Shown: positions 35,798 through 47,700 of the stretch, one piece after another | How the letters are laid out: each line of letters opens with the position of its first letter | Numbering within the stretch: position 1 is the first letter of the stretch | Source of the DNA: Xanthostigma xanthostigma | Taxonomy: Eukaryota > Arthropoda > Insecta > Raphidioptera > Raphidiidae | NCBI GenBank assembly: GCA_963575645.1 | Contig: OY754467.1 | Span: 7,254,001 to 7,318,000, forward strand | DNA: 64,000 nucleotides | Reading direction: 5' to 3' | The notes under the pieces: generated by a model | What the model was told of the DNA's origin: nothing | Database searches by the model: none | What the model saw: only the letters and a program-made list of their open reading frames with translations | Translations under genes and position numbers: made by a program

Positions 35798-37097
35798 TGG
35801 GATAAATTAGTGGGGGTTTGAATTGTATTAATGTTGGAAATTTATTTACACAAAATATGTCTTTGTTTACTATATTAAAAATTAATAAATCTTGAATTGC
35901 GAAACAATTTATTGAAATTGTAATGTATAAACAGCAACCGGCAACTGACAAAGTAGTTTTATCTCTGTCGGACACGGCTATTCGTCGCGTCCACATCTAT
36001 CATTCCGTTGCACTCGTTTCGCGGCCGAGTGCGGCTTTCTTTTCTTTTGATGTCGTAAGAGCGGTTCTCAAAAGGTGGTCTGTCGGGCGATTTTAGACCA
36101 CCCGGTTGTTCCTTGGTCACGATTGTTGTCTATAGTTAATTTCTATCTTATAGAAACAAAACTGCAGAATATACTGGACAAAAGTATGTATAAGTGTTGG
36201 GATTTCACTTCGACCATGCGCCGTCTACACAGCATTTCAATGAACTATCCTGTGCGAAGCGTTGCTCACTGCGTATTTTTGTAAATATTTATTGACAGAT
36301 GACAGTATAAAAGAATCAAAGAAAAAATGATTTTAGAGAAAAATATATGTTGAAAAAAATGACCCAGCGTTAATATAAACATTGAGATTAATAAAATTTT
36401 TAATAAAATGCAATCGACCAGGTTAGCTGAAACACCGAATGACGTCATGCCTTCTTAAATCAAAGGGAATATTATAAACACATAAAGTAAATATAATCAC
36501 CGTGTCGCTTAAATTTGTGTTGCGATCATCCACTCTGCATCATTTAATTAGTTGATTTGTTGTTTATTCGTTTTTTTTGAGGCTAGTTAACTTGCAACTA
36601 AAGAAAGTCATACTATTTTTACTACTAAGTACCTACTTTTAAAAAAATACTTAATATAAACAATATCATTAAGTAAATTTACATACATTTCTACGAAATA
36701 CCTTTGCACAACAACTCTACGCCCATAAATACAACATCTGTTACTAAGGCGTGACGTCACAAACGTTTTTGGGTTTACTTCAAAATAGAAAGATAAAAAT
36801 GCAACAGTTTGCGTTAATTTATTGCTGAAATAATGTTTTTTTTTCAGAAAAAGACGTGACCTAAATTATGCTTTTTATGGAAGTTACGTCATTGAAAAAT
36901 CGAAGAAGAAGCATAGTATGTGTTGTCCAATAGATCAAGTATAACAAGTGTAAATGTTGATATTTAATGTTTTCATTCCTTACCTCGACGTGGCAAGCCC
37001 AAAGCGAATGTGAAAAATTAATTTAACAATGTTGAAAACGTAGATATACAATTATAATTCGGTACGATCTGACACAAACAAAACTTTTACTTGTTGG
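35798..37097. other. No gene seen
   Basis: AT-rich. A block at about 36765-36850 (CTTCAAAATAGAAAGATAAA, GCTGAAATAATGTTTTTTTT) recurs at about 39163-39245, so part is repeat. 36070-36110 has a short inverted pair around GGTGGTCT. Confidence 0.4.
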
Positions 37098-37246
37098 TAA
37101 CAGTGAATGATTCGTGTATCATACTAGATACAAAAAAAAATTTAAATCGTTTTTTGTTCAACTCCAGATTTGTTATCGAAAACCGCTGAGGTAAACTTTT
37201 TTTTGTCTCAGTATAGGATACACGAATTGTTCACTGTTACCATTTT
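37098..37246. repeat. Foldback element
   Basis: GGTAACAGTGAATGATTCGT and its complement ACACGAATTGTTCACTGTTA, with an imperfect middle. Confidence 0.7.
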
Positions 37247-37651
37247 CGTTAAACACACTGTATAGTCAACTTGTGCTCCATTGACATTACAAAATATAAA
37301 AATTTCCAAATTTGGATGCTTTTATTATCTAGAGAAGGTTTTTACGGTGTCACCATAAATAATACAATTTAATAAATATTGTTCAAATAAAGAAAAGAAA
37401 AAAACAACCATCCGGAAGAGCATTGAATAATACGAAATTCTCATTAACAAAAATCGATGATAATTGCTTTGAATTGATTAATAAAAAGACTGATAAGCTA
37501 AATAAACAAAAAATTTGTCAAAACACTTAAAATAAATTTTTAAGTACCTAATTGTTATCGGACGGTCAGACCATAATAATAACGTACTATCGAAAGACGA
37601 AAATTATTGAATTACGTATTTATTTTGTTTATATCATAGAAATACAAGTAT

Positions 37652-37955
37652 AGTACTCGCGAGGAATCTAAAAGGCTCGGATGTTAGACGCGAATGCAGG
37701 CTTGCGCTTGTACAGTCTGTTGAAAAACTACAAACTCGCATCTCAACAAAACATAGCAATAACAACTTGACATTAGCGTACTCGACTGTACTTTAAAACA
37801 GGAAAGCGACAAGTGACAAAGGCAACGAGCGATCACGGCCAATCACCGACGAGCGCGCGTTCCGTACAGGTAGCTGGGAGGTGGTGGGAGTATCAACGGC
37901 TCTAAAATGTGCCTTTGCGACGCTGTTTGTGACTAACTTCAGAACCTTTCCTATA
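37652..37955. mobile_element. MITE family F, copy 2 (right end eroded)
   Basis: Body matches copy 1 closely (GCAGGCTTGCGCTTGTACAG; TAGCTGGGAGGTGGTGGGAG). The right terminus stops after ACTAACTTCAGAACCTTT. Confidence 0.82.
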
Positions 37956-37995
37956 ACTAGAGTTCGTTAGTTCGCATGCTTGCCATAAGTGAAAG

Positions 37996-38425
37996 TAGTG
38001 ATGTGCCGGATATCCGTATCCGTTAGTTTTTGGCGGATCTTTTACCTTATTAACTTTCAATTCATAGATGAAACTTTATATATATAGGTGATTAAGTAAT
38101 AATGAAAAACTGTTAAATCCATTCAGATTATTTTTAAAATCGTATTTGGCACCTTTATATTGCAAACATTTATTGTAGTGAGTACCATACCAATAGTACA
38201 TAACTCAAAGGTACTAAAAAACTATCTTTATAATGAGATATTGCACATCTATCTTTGGAAAGAGACAATCTGTTATGAGAGTTAACTCTTAAAGAGGTCA
38301 ATAACTTTTTCCCATAACAGATAGTCTCTTTCCAAAGGTCGATGTGCAATATTTACCGTCGCGTACTCTAAGAAAGTTAAGATCCGTCTCCGTATCCGCG
38401 GATCTTGAAACCAAATATCCGATAT
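37996..38425 (+). mobile_element. hAT-like element family T, copy 1 (right end lost)
   Basis: Begins TAGTGATGTGCCGGATATCC. The body is a reverse-complement match to 42174-42710, including TGGAAAGAGAC and GTTAACTCT blocks. The right terminus is missing. Confidence 0.78.
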
Positions 38426-39349
38426 AATATGCTCTCTGTCACCCTTCAAAACTGAGTGTTGGGTTAATTTTAACCAGACGCGTAGTTTGAGTGCCGCTGG
38501 TACAAATCAAATGCGTTCATGTTTGTGATGAGGCTAACGACCGAAACCACAGCCAATTGCTTTCAACAAATCTTGACGGAAAAAATGCTACATTTTATTT
38601 GTTTGCTATTCCTAGTATTGTTTGCGCCAACTGCATCAATTATTATATTAGTGACTAGCGGCCCGGCCCGGCTTCGCCCGAATTTGTAGATTGCCACCGT
38701 TTTTGTCAGCTAACACTAAGGGCTCTTGTTAACGACCGTTCTAGTCAACGGGTAACGGGCCGACGCGAAACGGTTACCTTTGTACAAGATCCGCTAATAT
38801 AACGTGAGCGCGTCCGTTGTTATCGATATCAGTTCTATACTTGAAGGGCGAAGAAGTGCAAGTACATTATGTCTTGCTTGTTTAATTTTGTAATTTTCTA
38901 AAGTCTTGTCCCAACACTGGCCTATTATGAACAAGGCTAATTAATAAATCCATATCAATATCAATTTTAAACTCCATATTCACAATAAGCAGCAAAAGGT
39001 AGGTATAGGTAAAAACGTGCGCGCACATCTGTCGTCGTCAACAGACTTCTATGAAATTATGTGGTCCACTGCATCGGACCGACCGCACTAACCTATTGAA
39101 CACTGCGCGGCGGCCCGTCGCCCGTCATAAAAATCGGGCCGTTATCCGTTGTCGCGATTACTTCAAAATAGACAGATAAAAGTGCAATAATTTGCGTTAA
39201 AATTTAATTTACTGCTGAAATAATTTTTTTTTTCGGAAATAGTAGACGTGTACCTATTATACAACTGGATTTCAAAATCTGTCATCATGCCTATTAATAT
39301 ATGATCACAATCTAAGCTGATTGCTAAATCGGATTTTTTGACAACTAGA
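38426..39349. other. No gene seen
   Basis: Contains ACTAGCGGCCCGGCCCGGCT at about 38653, a phrase common at the edges of arthropod repeats, and scattered remnants. Confidence 0.4.
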
Positions 39350-39942
39350 GTGACCTGTGCGAATTATTCGCACTAAATAAGTATAATAATTATCACTTTA
39401 CAAAATTATTTTTTAAATATGATTGCAGGTATTCAATTCGTTTCTAATTTTGCACACTGCTTATAACGTTCTTCTTTTTGTTGTATTACAATATGAAGCT
39501 CAGATGACAGATCGAAGAAATATTTTACTAAAATTGTCATATAGAGGCGCAGGCAGCAAAAGCGTTGAGCTAAGCCGTCAGATGGCATCATGCAGCATTG
39601 CTGTGACGTTGTTCTGCGTTGCTCGCTGTTTCAAAATTAAAGCCGTTAGATGGCAGTATGCAGTATTGTGTCTGTTGTATAACAATATGAAGGTCAGATG
39701 ACAGATTGAAGTGTTGACGTTGTTTCAAAATTAAAGCAGTCAGATGGCAGACATTGTTCAGCGTTGCTGTATTAATTTATAAGAACAAAAGCAATAATAA
39801 ATTTTTAGCTGTCGATGTCAGTAGAGCAAGCAATTATCTGTAAAATGATATATAATTTATGTGGAGAAATTGTGAGGTTTTTTTCTAAAAAGGGAGGCAA
39901 ACATCTTAACCTTAGCATATTAATATACATACTATATGATGC
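39350..39942 (+). repeat. Dispersed repeat A, copy 2
   Basis: Direct copy of 329-917. It differs by point changes and a 6-base insertion near 39528. Neither copy has clear terminal repeats or target duplication in view. Confidence 0.85.
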
Positions 39943-40274
39943 TTTCTGTAACCCGGCATAGGTATACCAATCTACTATTTTTACAGAAGATTAATAAACG
40001 AGATATGAAAAATGACTCGTCCCAGTAGACTTTCAACTTTTGATTCAGTCTCTTTTTTTGTAAGCAACAAATACTTTCTGTTATTAAGTCATTATTATCT
40101 GATGATAGTTAAGATGATCCATCATTCTTTTTGTTACTATAAAAAACATCTTTAAAAATACTTTTGATATTTTTAATTCCACGATTCTATTGCTTAGAAT
40201 TACTAATACTCTTTTGTTTACTCTTGTACAGGACCGGCTTGAAGTACATTCTTTGTTTTATTAACGTTTACTAA

Positions 40275-40693
40275 AGGCCGCTGCACACGAGGCTGGAAAC
40301 ACTGTAGAACCATTGCTTGGACTTCTGCTGGCCGGCAGGCTGGGTACGAGGCGGGATCGCCTGCTAGCTCACAAGATAAATTTTAAAATTAGAACAGGGA
40401 CTATTTTTCTTGCTAGGTCCTCTGCTTGCTCTGAGCAAGAACCAATCAGGAAACAGTATCTTGTCACGCGGGTGAAACGCCCACAAACAAACACGGCGTC
40501 ATTCTGCTCAGAGTCAGACTACAGACACGTTTTGCTCTGTGTTTATATTTGAACTGTCACTGCGCGCGCACCAGATCTATCCACAAAACAAGCTTGAAAA
40601 GACGTCTCGTGTGAAGCGACACGTATAGAAAACTAGTAGTCAAATCTAGCAAGGAATTTATAGCGGCAAATACAGCCTCGTGTGCAGTGGCCT
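40275..40693 (+). mobile_element. PIF/Harbinger-like MITE family P, complete copy
   Basis: Termini AGGCCGCTGCACACGAGGCT and AGCCTCGTGTGCAGTGGCCT (one mismatch), flanked by TAA on both sides (40272-40274, 40694-40696). A 3-base TWA duplication is the PIF/Harbinger mark. No transposase. Confidence 0.85.
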
Positions 40694-40696
40694 TAA

Positions 40697-41705
40697 TTTT
40701 CCGGTCTTCAAGTAGTTACACTTTAAAAATCGTTTAAATTCTTAAACGGACTATGCAACACTTTCGACTGGAAACACTATTGCAGTATGGCGCTTTATTA
40801 AAACCACTATAATTTTATTGTTTTCATTATTAAAATTGTTAATTTTTGCTATTAGCATAATAATAAATTAATTCGTTGACCGAAATATTGAAGGCGATTT
40901 TTTTGTGTAACAATAAAATAGTCTTTAGTGAAAGTGTATGAAATTATATTGACTCATATCTATATAATAAATAAAATAGAAAATAAATAATTAGTTCATT
41001 AAAAATTGTAATTTTGTATAAAAAAAAATTTAAACCTTTGTGGAACGCCTGGCATGATGTGAAACATAAATATCGGCCTGTAACTAAATTTCACCCTGTA
41101 CATAAATTTTACTTTGTAACTAAATTTTGCCCTGTCATCTAGTTGTCGCCTTTAACAAAAGTCAAGTTATAATCCAACGCATCATACACAAAGCAAGCGT
41201 CACGTGCTGTCATCTAACGAATTATTATTAAATATTATTAACTCAGTCCGCGCGATAGTGGAAAGATTCGTGGTTCGTATCCCGATGGTGACATTGTTTG
41301 AGAAATAAATTTTTCTAATATAGACGTGTAACAATGGGTGTTTCTTAACAATGTAGCAAACAGTAGCTATACTTTATAATTATTAACTAAATTTCGCCGT
41401 GTTATCTAGATGTCGCCTTCAACTGAAGCCATGTTTAATCCAATGCACGCAAACGTAACGTCCTCCCATAAAAGTGTTGCGCCAATTGCACGGTTTTACT
41501 CCCAACCAAACGCGCCATGAGATGTTTCACGTAAGAAAAAAACACTTTTCCGTATCAAAATAAAAATATTTAACGGTCTTCCAGCTGACGTCATTGTCGC
41601 GCTTACGTCGATTGATCAGATGCAATGAGGTAACTTCTGCAATCTACTGACCTTGGCTAGCGCGCGGTCTTGCTCAACGAACAGCTGTCTATTGAATCGA
41701 ATAAA
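40697..41705. other. No gene seen (upstream of CCDC40)
   Basis: AT-rich. 41090-41160 and 41385-41420 carry related phrases (CTAAATTTTGCCCTGTCATC; CTAAATTTCGCCGTGTTATC), a degenerate duplication. Confidence 0.4.
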
Positions 41706-41710
41706 CAGTT

Positions 41711-41724
41711 GTTTCCATGGCAAC
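41711..41724 (+). promoter_or_regulatory. RFX-type X-box upstream of CCDC40
   Basis: GTTTCCATGGCAAC, two 6-base half-sites around AT. It fits the relaxed ciliary X-box consensus RYYNYYATRRNRAC and misses the strict GTNRCC half-site at one base. It sits 228 bases before the CCDC40 ATG, the usual range for ciliary RFX targets. RFX control of axoneme genes is established; use here is inferred. Confidence 0.6.
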
Positions 41725-41951
41725 AAAATATTAAAAACCGAGCGAAATCAATAAACGGCCGTCTTGGACAAAAATAGCATGTAACTGGCTACAGTTTATG
41801 AATAATTATTTTGACAGACGCACGGCCTTCGGTTGTGTTTATAAGATATATAACTTTTACACTTTTTTTGCTAATATTTTCTACACACACACATATATTT
41901 ATATAATTTATTGCTTTCTTTTGTGCACCTGTACCATCTTTATTTTACAAA

Positions 41952-42094
41952 ATGTCTGATCAAGTTCAATCTTCGAACAAAGTGAATACCGCGGCCGGTC
42001 CAGATGACCGAAGTGACCTTCAGACAACGCCGGAAAAATTAATTCCCGACGATGAGGAAGATGATTCGGCCACTGCTGGTGCTCCTACTGGAAG
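41952..42094 (+). CDS. CCDC40: CCDC40 exon 1
   Basis: Start context CAAAATGT. It encodes a Ser/Asp/Glu-rich disordered head (MSDQVQSSNK onward, then PDDEEDDSATAGAP). Donor GTAAAT, leaving phase 2. It has no family motif and is supported by the join to exon 2. Confidence 0.75.
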
Positions 42095-44755
42095 GTAAAT
42101 TGATTTCTTGCATATTACACGCTGTGTGTAACTTCAAAGCGCGCATTCGAACCTGGCTCTCCGATGTTTAGACTAGTGATGTGCCGGATCGTTAAAAATG
42201 TATATCCGCGGATACGGATCAGAATACGAATATTTGGTTTCAAGATCCGCGGATACGGATACGGATCTTAACTTTCTTAGAGTACGCGGCAGTAAATATT
42301 GCACATCGACCTTTGGAAAGAGACTATCTGCTATGGGAAAAAGTTATTGATCTCTTTAAGAGTTAACTCTCATAACAGATCGTCTCTTTCCAAAGATCGA
42401 TGTGCAATATCTCATTATAAAGATAGTTTTTCTAGTACCTTTGAGTTATTTACTATTGGTATGGTACTCACTACGATAAATGCTTGCATTATAAAGGTGC
42501 CAAATACGATTTTAAAAAATAAAATGAATGGAATTTAACAGTTTTTCATTATTACCTAATCACCAATATATGTATATAAAATTTCATCTATGAATTGAAA
42601 ATTAATAAGGTAAAAGATCCGTAAAAGATCCGCCATAAACTAACGGATACGGATACGGATCTTTCTTCTCCCTCGGATATCCGCGGATACGGATATCCGG
42701 CACATCACTAGTTTAGACGCGACCTTACCATAACTGGAACGCTGGAAGCGCAATATGCACTGCTATATAGTCTAGTTCACATGTTCCTTTTTGATGAATT
42801 CCAATCCTTCTTCACCGAAAGTTATGATCATGGCGTCATTCGATTCGGAATGACATTTAGAAACTTTTTGAAAAAATTGAAGTGGGAGACGAAAAAATTG
42901 CAAAAGTTATAAACATTTAAGTAAAAGAAAAAAGAGGGGTTTTGTGTTTTGCAAATACCTCAAAAACTATTGCAGATATCTGAAATCACAAAAGAGATTC
43001 TGAAAGAGCAGGAAATTTCCTATAAAAAAATCCCCCTCCCGGAACTCTAATATTTCTAATTTTAATTTAGAAGTGAAAATAGAGCTAATTTTTTTTTCTA
43101 TTTTTTTATATGACAAGCTAAAAACACGAAAATATTGAAAATTATATAAAAAAATAGAAAACATTTTTTTAGCTCTATTTTCACCTCTAAATTAAAATTA
43201 TAAATATTGGTGGTCGACCGGGAGAGGGTTAAACAACTATATTGGAGAAGCGTCAAAATATATGTTGCGGTCTATACCCGATTTCGGCCAATGACCGAAA
43301 TAAATGCGCAAAACTAGTTTTGGCCAACGAATATTCCCCAAACCCGAAATCTTACATTTAAACTGGTATTGAGTGTTATAAAATGAGCAATACTTACTAG
43401 TTTTGCGCATTTTCAGTTGGACAAAACTAGCTCTATTTCTGAACGGACAATACTAGCTCTGCTTGTTTCATTCAATCAACGTCCGAACCCGAATAAAAGT
43501 AGGGTTATGTTCTTGTTTACCTATTGAATTGTTCTCCTGAATGTTATAATTAATAATATAATGGTGGGATATTCAGTGTAATAATTAAGTAAAAATGCAA
43601 GATGAATTCGAGTCTCAACTAGTTCGGCTATTGGAGGCTTCTAAAACATAATTTTATGACGAAACATAATTACCTTACTACACTAAGTGAGGTTAAGAGA
43701 GCAAAGTTGAAAGCTGAATTAAAACCTCTGTCTGCTAAACAATACAGAAGAATAAATCACTTTGATATAATAAGTATCGTTGATGTGGAAAAGTTAATTA
43801 AAACACGCAATGAGATTCCGATGCCTTACTAGTATTGTCTGTTCAGAAATGGACAGAACTAGTTTTGACCAATTGAAAATGCGCATTTTATAACACTCAA
43901 TACCCGTTTAAATGTAAGATTTCGGGTTTGGGCAATATTCGGTGGTCAAAACTAGTTTTGCGCATTTATTTCGGTCATTGAGCGAATTCGGGTATAGACC
44001 GTAACATATATATAACGAAAGAGTACAATAATAAGTCATGTACTTGTATATTGTACAGCATTACGCATTATCAAAAATTTATATTGTTTAACTATAGTAT
44101 ATATTTAAAGTAGATGGGGTCAAAAAACACAAACACAAGATAGCGAGAACGCATCGACAAGGCTACTCGAGCCCGATCATCCGCTTTTGGAGAAATTTCA
44201 ACGTGCTCTCAAGGAGCATCTGTTGCGTCAAACCGCCAAACTCAATGAAGAAGTCATTGAATTGGTATGCATATTTTCTTTTGTTAATCATTTCACATCA
44301 TTATCTTTGATAGATTCCTTGTGTGGTTGTTTATTTGACATTTTTGTCAGTTTGCGGAAGTTTTATCACAGGGTCCTATGCCTCTTGAACTGTATTAATC
44401 ATTTACCGGCAAATGGCAAACTTTGCGTCTGTGAGATATTTGTAATCAATCAATTATCACGAGACGGGGAAGTTAAAAAACGTCCAGTGTGGTCGAATGA
44501 CTTGCTTTTGATAAACTTTGCAGCTGATTCGTTGTTATCGTCATTTTATTATAAATGTACGAACGCAAGACCAAACGGCTTATGGCGATTTTTAACTTCC
44601 CACTTAAAAAAAAAAAAAATTTTTTTTTTTTTCAAAAATCGGGAAGTTATTGGTTTCACCCCGATTTTCGAAAATCGAGTTTTCGCCAGATCTCGACGTT
44701 TTGAGGTCCTAGGAAGCTATTGAAACTATTTTGGCGATGATGTCCGTAGGGCTGT

Positions 44756-44792
<37 letters not shown>

Positions 44793-47700
44793 AACCTTTT
44801 ATATCTTTTGAACGGAGTGTCCGACTGAAACGCAGTTTGCGGTATCTGACGTGAACTTGGTGAACTTAGACTTCCTGAAAATTTGAAACGATTCGGCCCA
44901 AAAATTTTTGAGAAATCTTAAAAAAACAAGTTTCAAAAATTTTTTTAAATTTGTTTTTGTAAAATATTTTCTAAACTACTAAACCGATTAATTCCAAAAT
45001 CTAATCAGCTCTTCTCCTTAACAAAATGCGTCGATTTCCGCAAACCACATCAAAATCGGTTTATTTGTTCGCGAGATACCGTGAACGAAAAAATCGTAAA
45101 AAAGTGTTTTTTTAAAATGACTCTTAAAATTGTTATCAGATCGATTTTTTTGTAATAAATTACTTTCTTAGGCTAAAAAAACTGCGTCGATCGCCGCAAA
45201 CCATATCAAAATTGGTTCATTTGTTCATGAGATAACGTGAACGAAAAATTAGGAAAAAAGTAATTTTTTATAATTACTCGTAAAATTCTTATCAAATCGA
45301 TTTTTTTGTAATAATTTACTTTCTTAGGTTAAAAAAACTGCGTCGATCGCCGCAAACCGCATCAAAATCAGCTCATTTGTTCACGAGATATCATGAACGA
45401 AAAATTTGTAAAAAAGTGTTTTTTTTTTTAATTGCTCCTAAAATTCCTATGAGATCGATTTTTCTATAATAAATTACTTTTTTAGGTTAAAAAATTACGT
45501 CGACTCCCGCAAATCGCATCAAAATCGGTTCATTTGTTCATGAGATATCGTGAATGAAAATTTCGTAACAAAGTGTTTTTTTTTTTGAGCTCGAAGAGCT
45601 AAAAAATAAACTTCTTGCTATATTTTATATATTTTTGAGCGTTTTGAACTCGAAAATAGCGGGAAGTTACAGGGATGGCCTGCAGGGTCAAACTTCTTTT
45701 CAAATTTTTTTATAGCACGATACATAGTCACTGCAATGATGCAATAAGCGTCAATAAAATGAGACGTTTACAGGCATTATCGATAACAATAATTTGTTAG
45801 TCATAGTGCCCGTCTGCAAAAATTTTACTGACACATACTCTCCCCAAACTTTGTATATGGCTTCATTAGGCCTAGTCTGACACCTATTTCCTCTATGACT
45901 TTTCTTGATTTTGGGACGTTTTCCCTCTAAATTTTCCGAAAGATGTCGTTTTGACGACATGTAAAAAATGTATAGATACTGTTTGTTTTTTAATTGGATA
46001 GCTTAAAAACTTCAACCAAAACGCTAAAATAATGTTCTCTGACAAATAACATGAACCATTTAAAATGTCTGACACCTCGAATATGTCGAACATGTAATAT
46101 TCGAGGTGTCAGACATTTTAGCGTTTTGGTTTTAAGCTATCCAATTAAAAAACAGTCAGTATCTATACATTTTTTACATGTCGTCAAAACGACATCTTTC
46201 GGAAAATTTAGAGGGAAAACGCCCCAAAATCAAGAAAAATCATAGAGGAAATAGGTGTCAGACTAGGCCTAATGAAGCCATATACAAAGTTTGGGGAGAG
46301 TATGTGTCAGTAAAATTTTTGCCGACGGGCACTCTATGTTGTTTGAATGAGCTCTTTAAAATAAAATTTAGATTTTAGAAAAGCTTTTTTTAATCCTTTT
46401 ATGTTAATTTTTTCGCCACAATTGAAAGAACCGCAACTCTGTAATGCGTCATGGACGTCGTATCATGCGTCCATCGGATGACTGTTGTTAAAATTTTAAT
46501 AAAAGTGTGACGTTGTCCACTTTAGCTTGTGCCGCCAAAAATATAACGGCAAATGTATTTTGATGACGATGTTTATTATTTATCTAAGTTACATGCTTTA
46601 ATGATTTAAGTCTATACAAAGTGAAAAAAAGAATTTTGTAAATCATTTCAAGATAATTGTTTGTCTAGTCTCCAAGGACATAAGCGTAGCAACGATTTTA
46701 TCGTAAGGGGGGCCAAATTTTCAACTTTACCTACCATTACCAGCTGCTACTTATACAAAATTTTAAAACTGTTCATAGAAGCGAAATCGATCAACACGAT
46801 TTTCTGGAGAAATTTCACGACAAAAAAATGTAGGCCAGGCCCTTCTTGCTACGCCAATGTCCAAGGCCTCCATGGCTCGTGGATATTATAGATCTTTCTT
46901 ATTCAAGCCCGTGGCCGACTACCTGCCAGACTCTTATGCACACAAAGTTGCCTGTCTTATCAACTAAGCTGAAAAATTAAAATTGTAGAAATATCGAGAA
47001 AATGGTAGTCAGCGAGTTGCGTCTGTTATGACGTAATTTCGATAAACTCTGCACGTTTAAATTATCGTCATTATTTAGGATGCGACAATCAAAAAACATG
47101 AAAAAGATCGCGAGCAGTTGGGCGTTTTTGTGTACGAGAGTCAGCAGAACGCATGCCGGCAAGAAGCAAAGATGGATAGTTGTCAGTCGAAACAGGCGAC
47201 GCTTTCGGAAATGCTCGAAAATCAGGAAAGATCCCTTCAAGCAACCCGAATGAACCACAAACAGGAACACGACCGCTTACAGGAAATCGAACGGCAAGGT
47301 ATGAAGTTGTTCGAATGCTGCAAAGCAAATTACCCCTCTTTACCCCCCCATATCTACGCCCTTGCATACGCATGGGTAAGATTCACAATTTATATGCTCT
47401 CCCCTAATTCCTAGATCGTGTTAGGGGAGGTATCTCCGATTGACCTTGTAGAACACCCAATTAAAATGTTCAAACGCCGCCACTGACTAAAGCAGGGCTG
47501 TCAGACTGATTTTTCTAAAGGACAATTTATAAGATTAAAGGCCGCTGCACACGAGGCTAGAAATGCTGCTAGGAGTTCTGCTAGCCGGTAGGTTGGGTAC
47601 GAAGCTGGAAATGACGTCACTGCGGGCTGCCTTGCTAGCTCAGAAGATAGGTTTTAAAATTAGAACAGGGGCTATTTTCCCTGCTAGATTTGTTGCTAGG

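Noticed and set aside
40313-40552. A 79-codon frame
   Set aside because: Lies wholly inside a PIF/Harbinger-like MITE whose other copies do not keep the frame.
44187-44723. A 178-codon frame starting inside CCDC40 exon 2
   Set aside because: Only its first 26 codons (to 44264) are the real exon; the rest is intron containing a poly-A/poly-T tract and repeat sequence.
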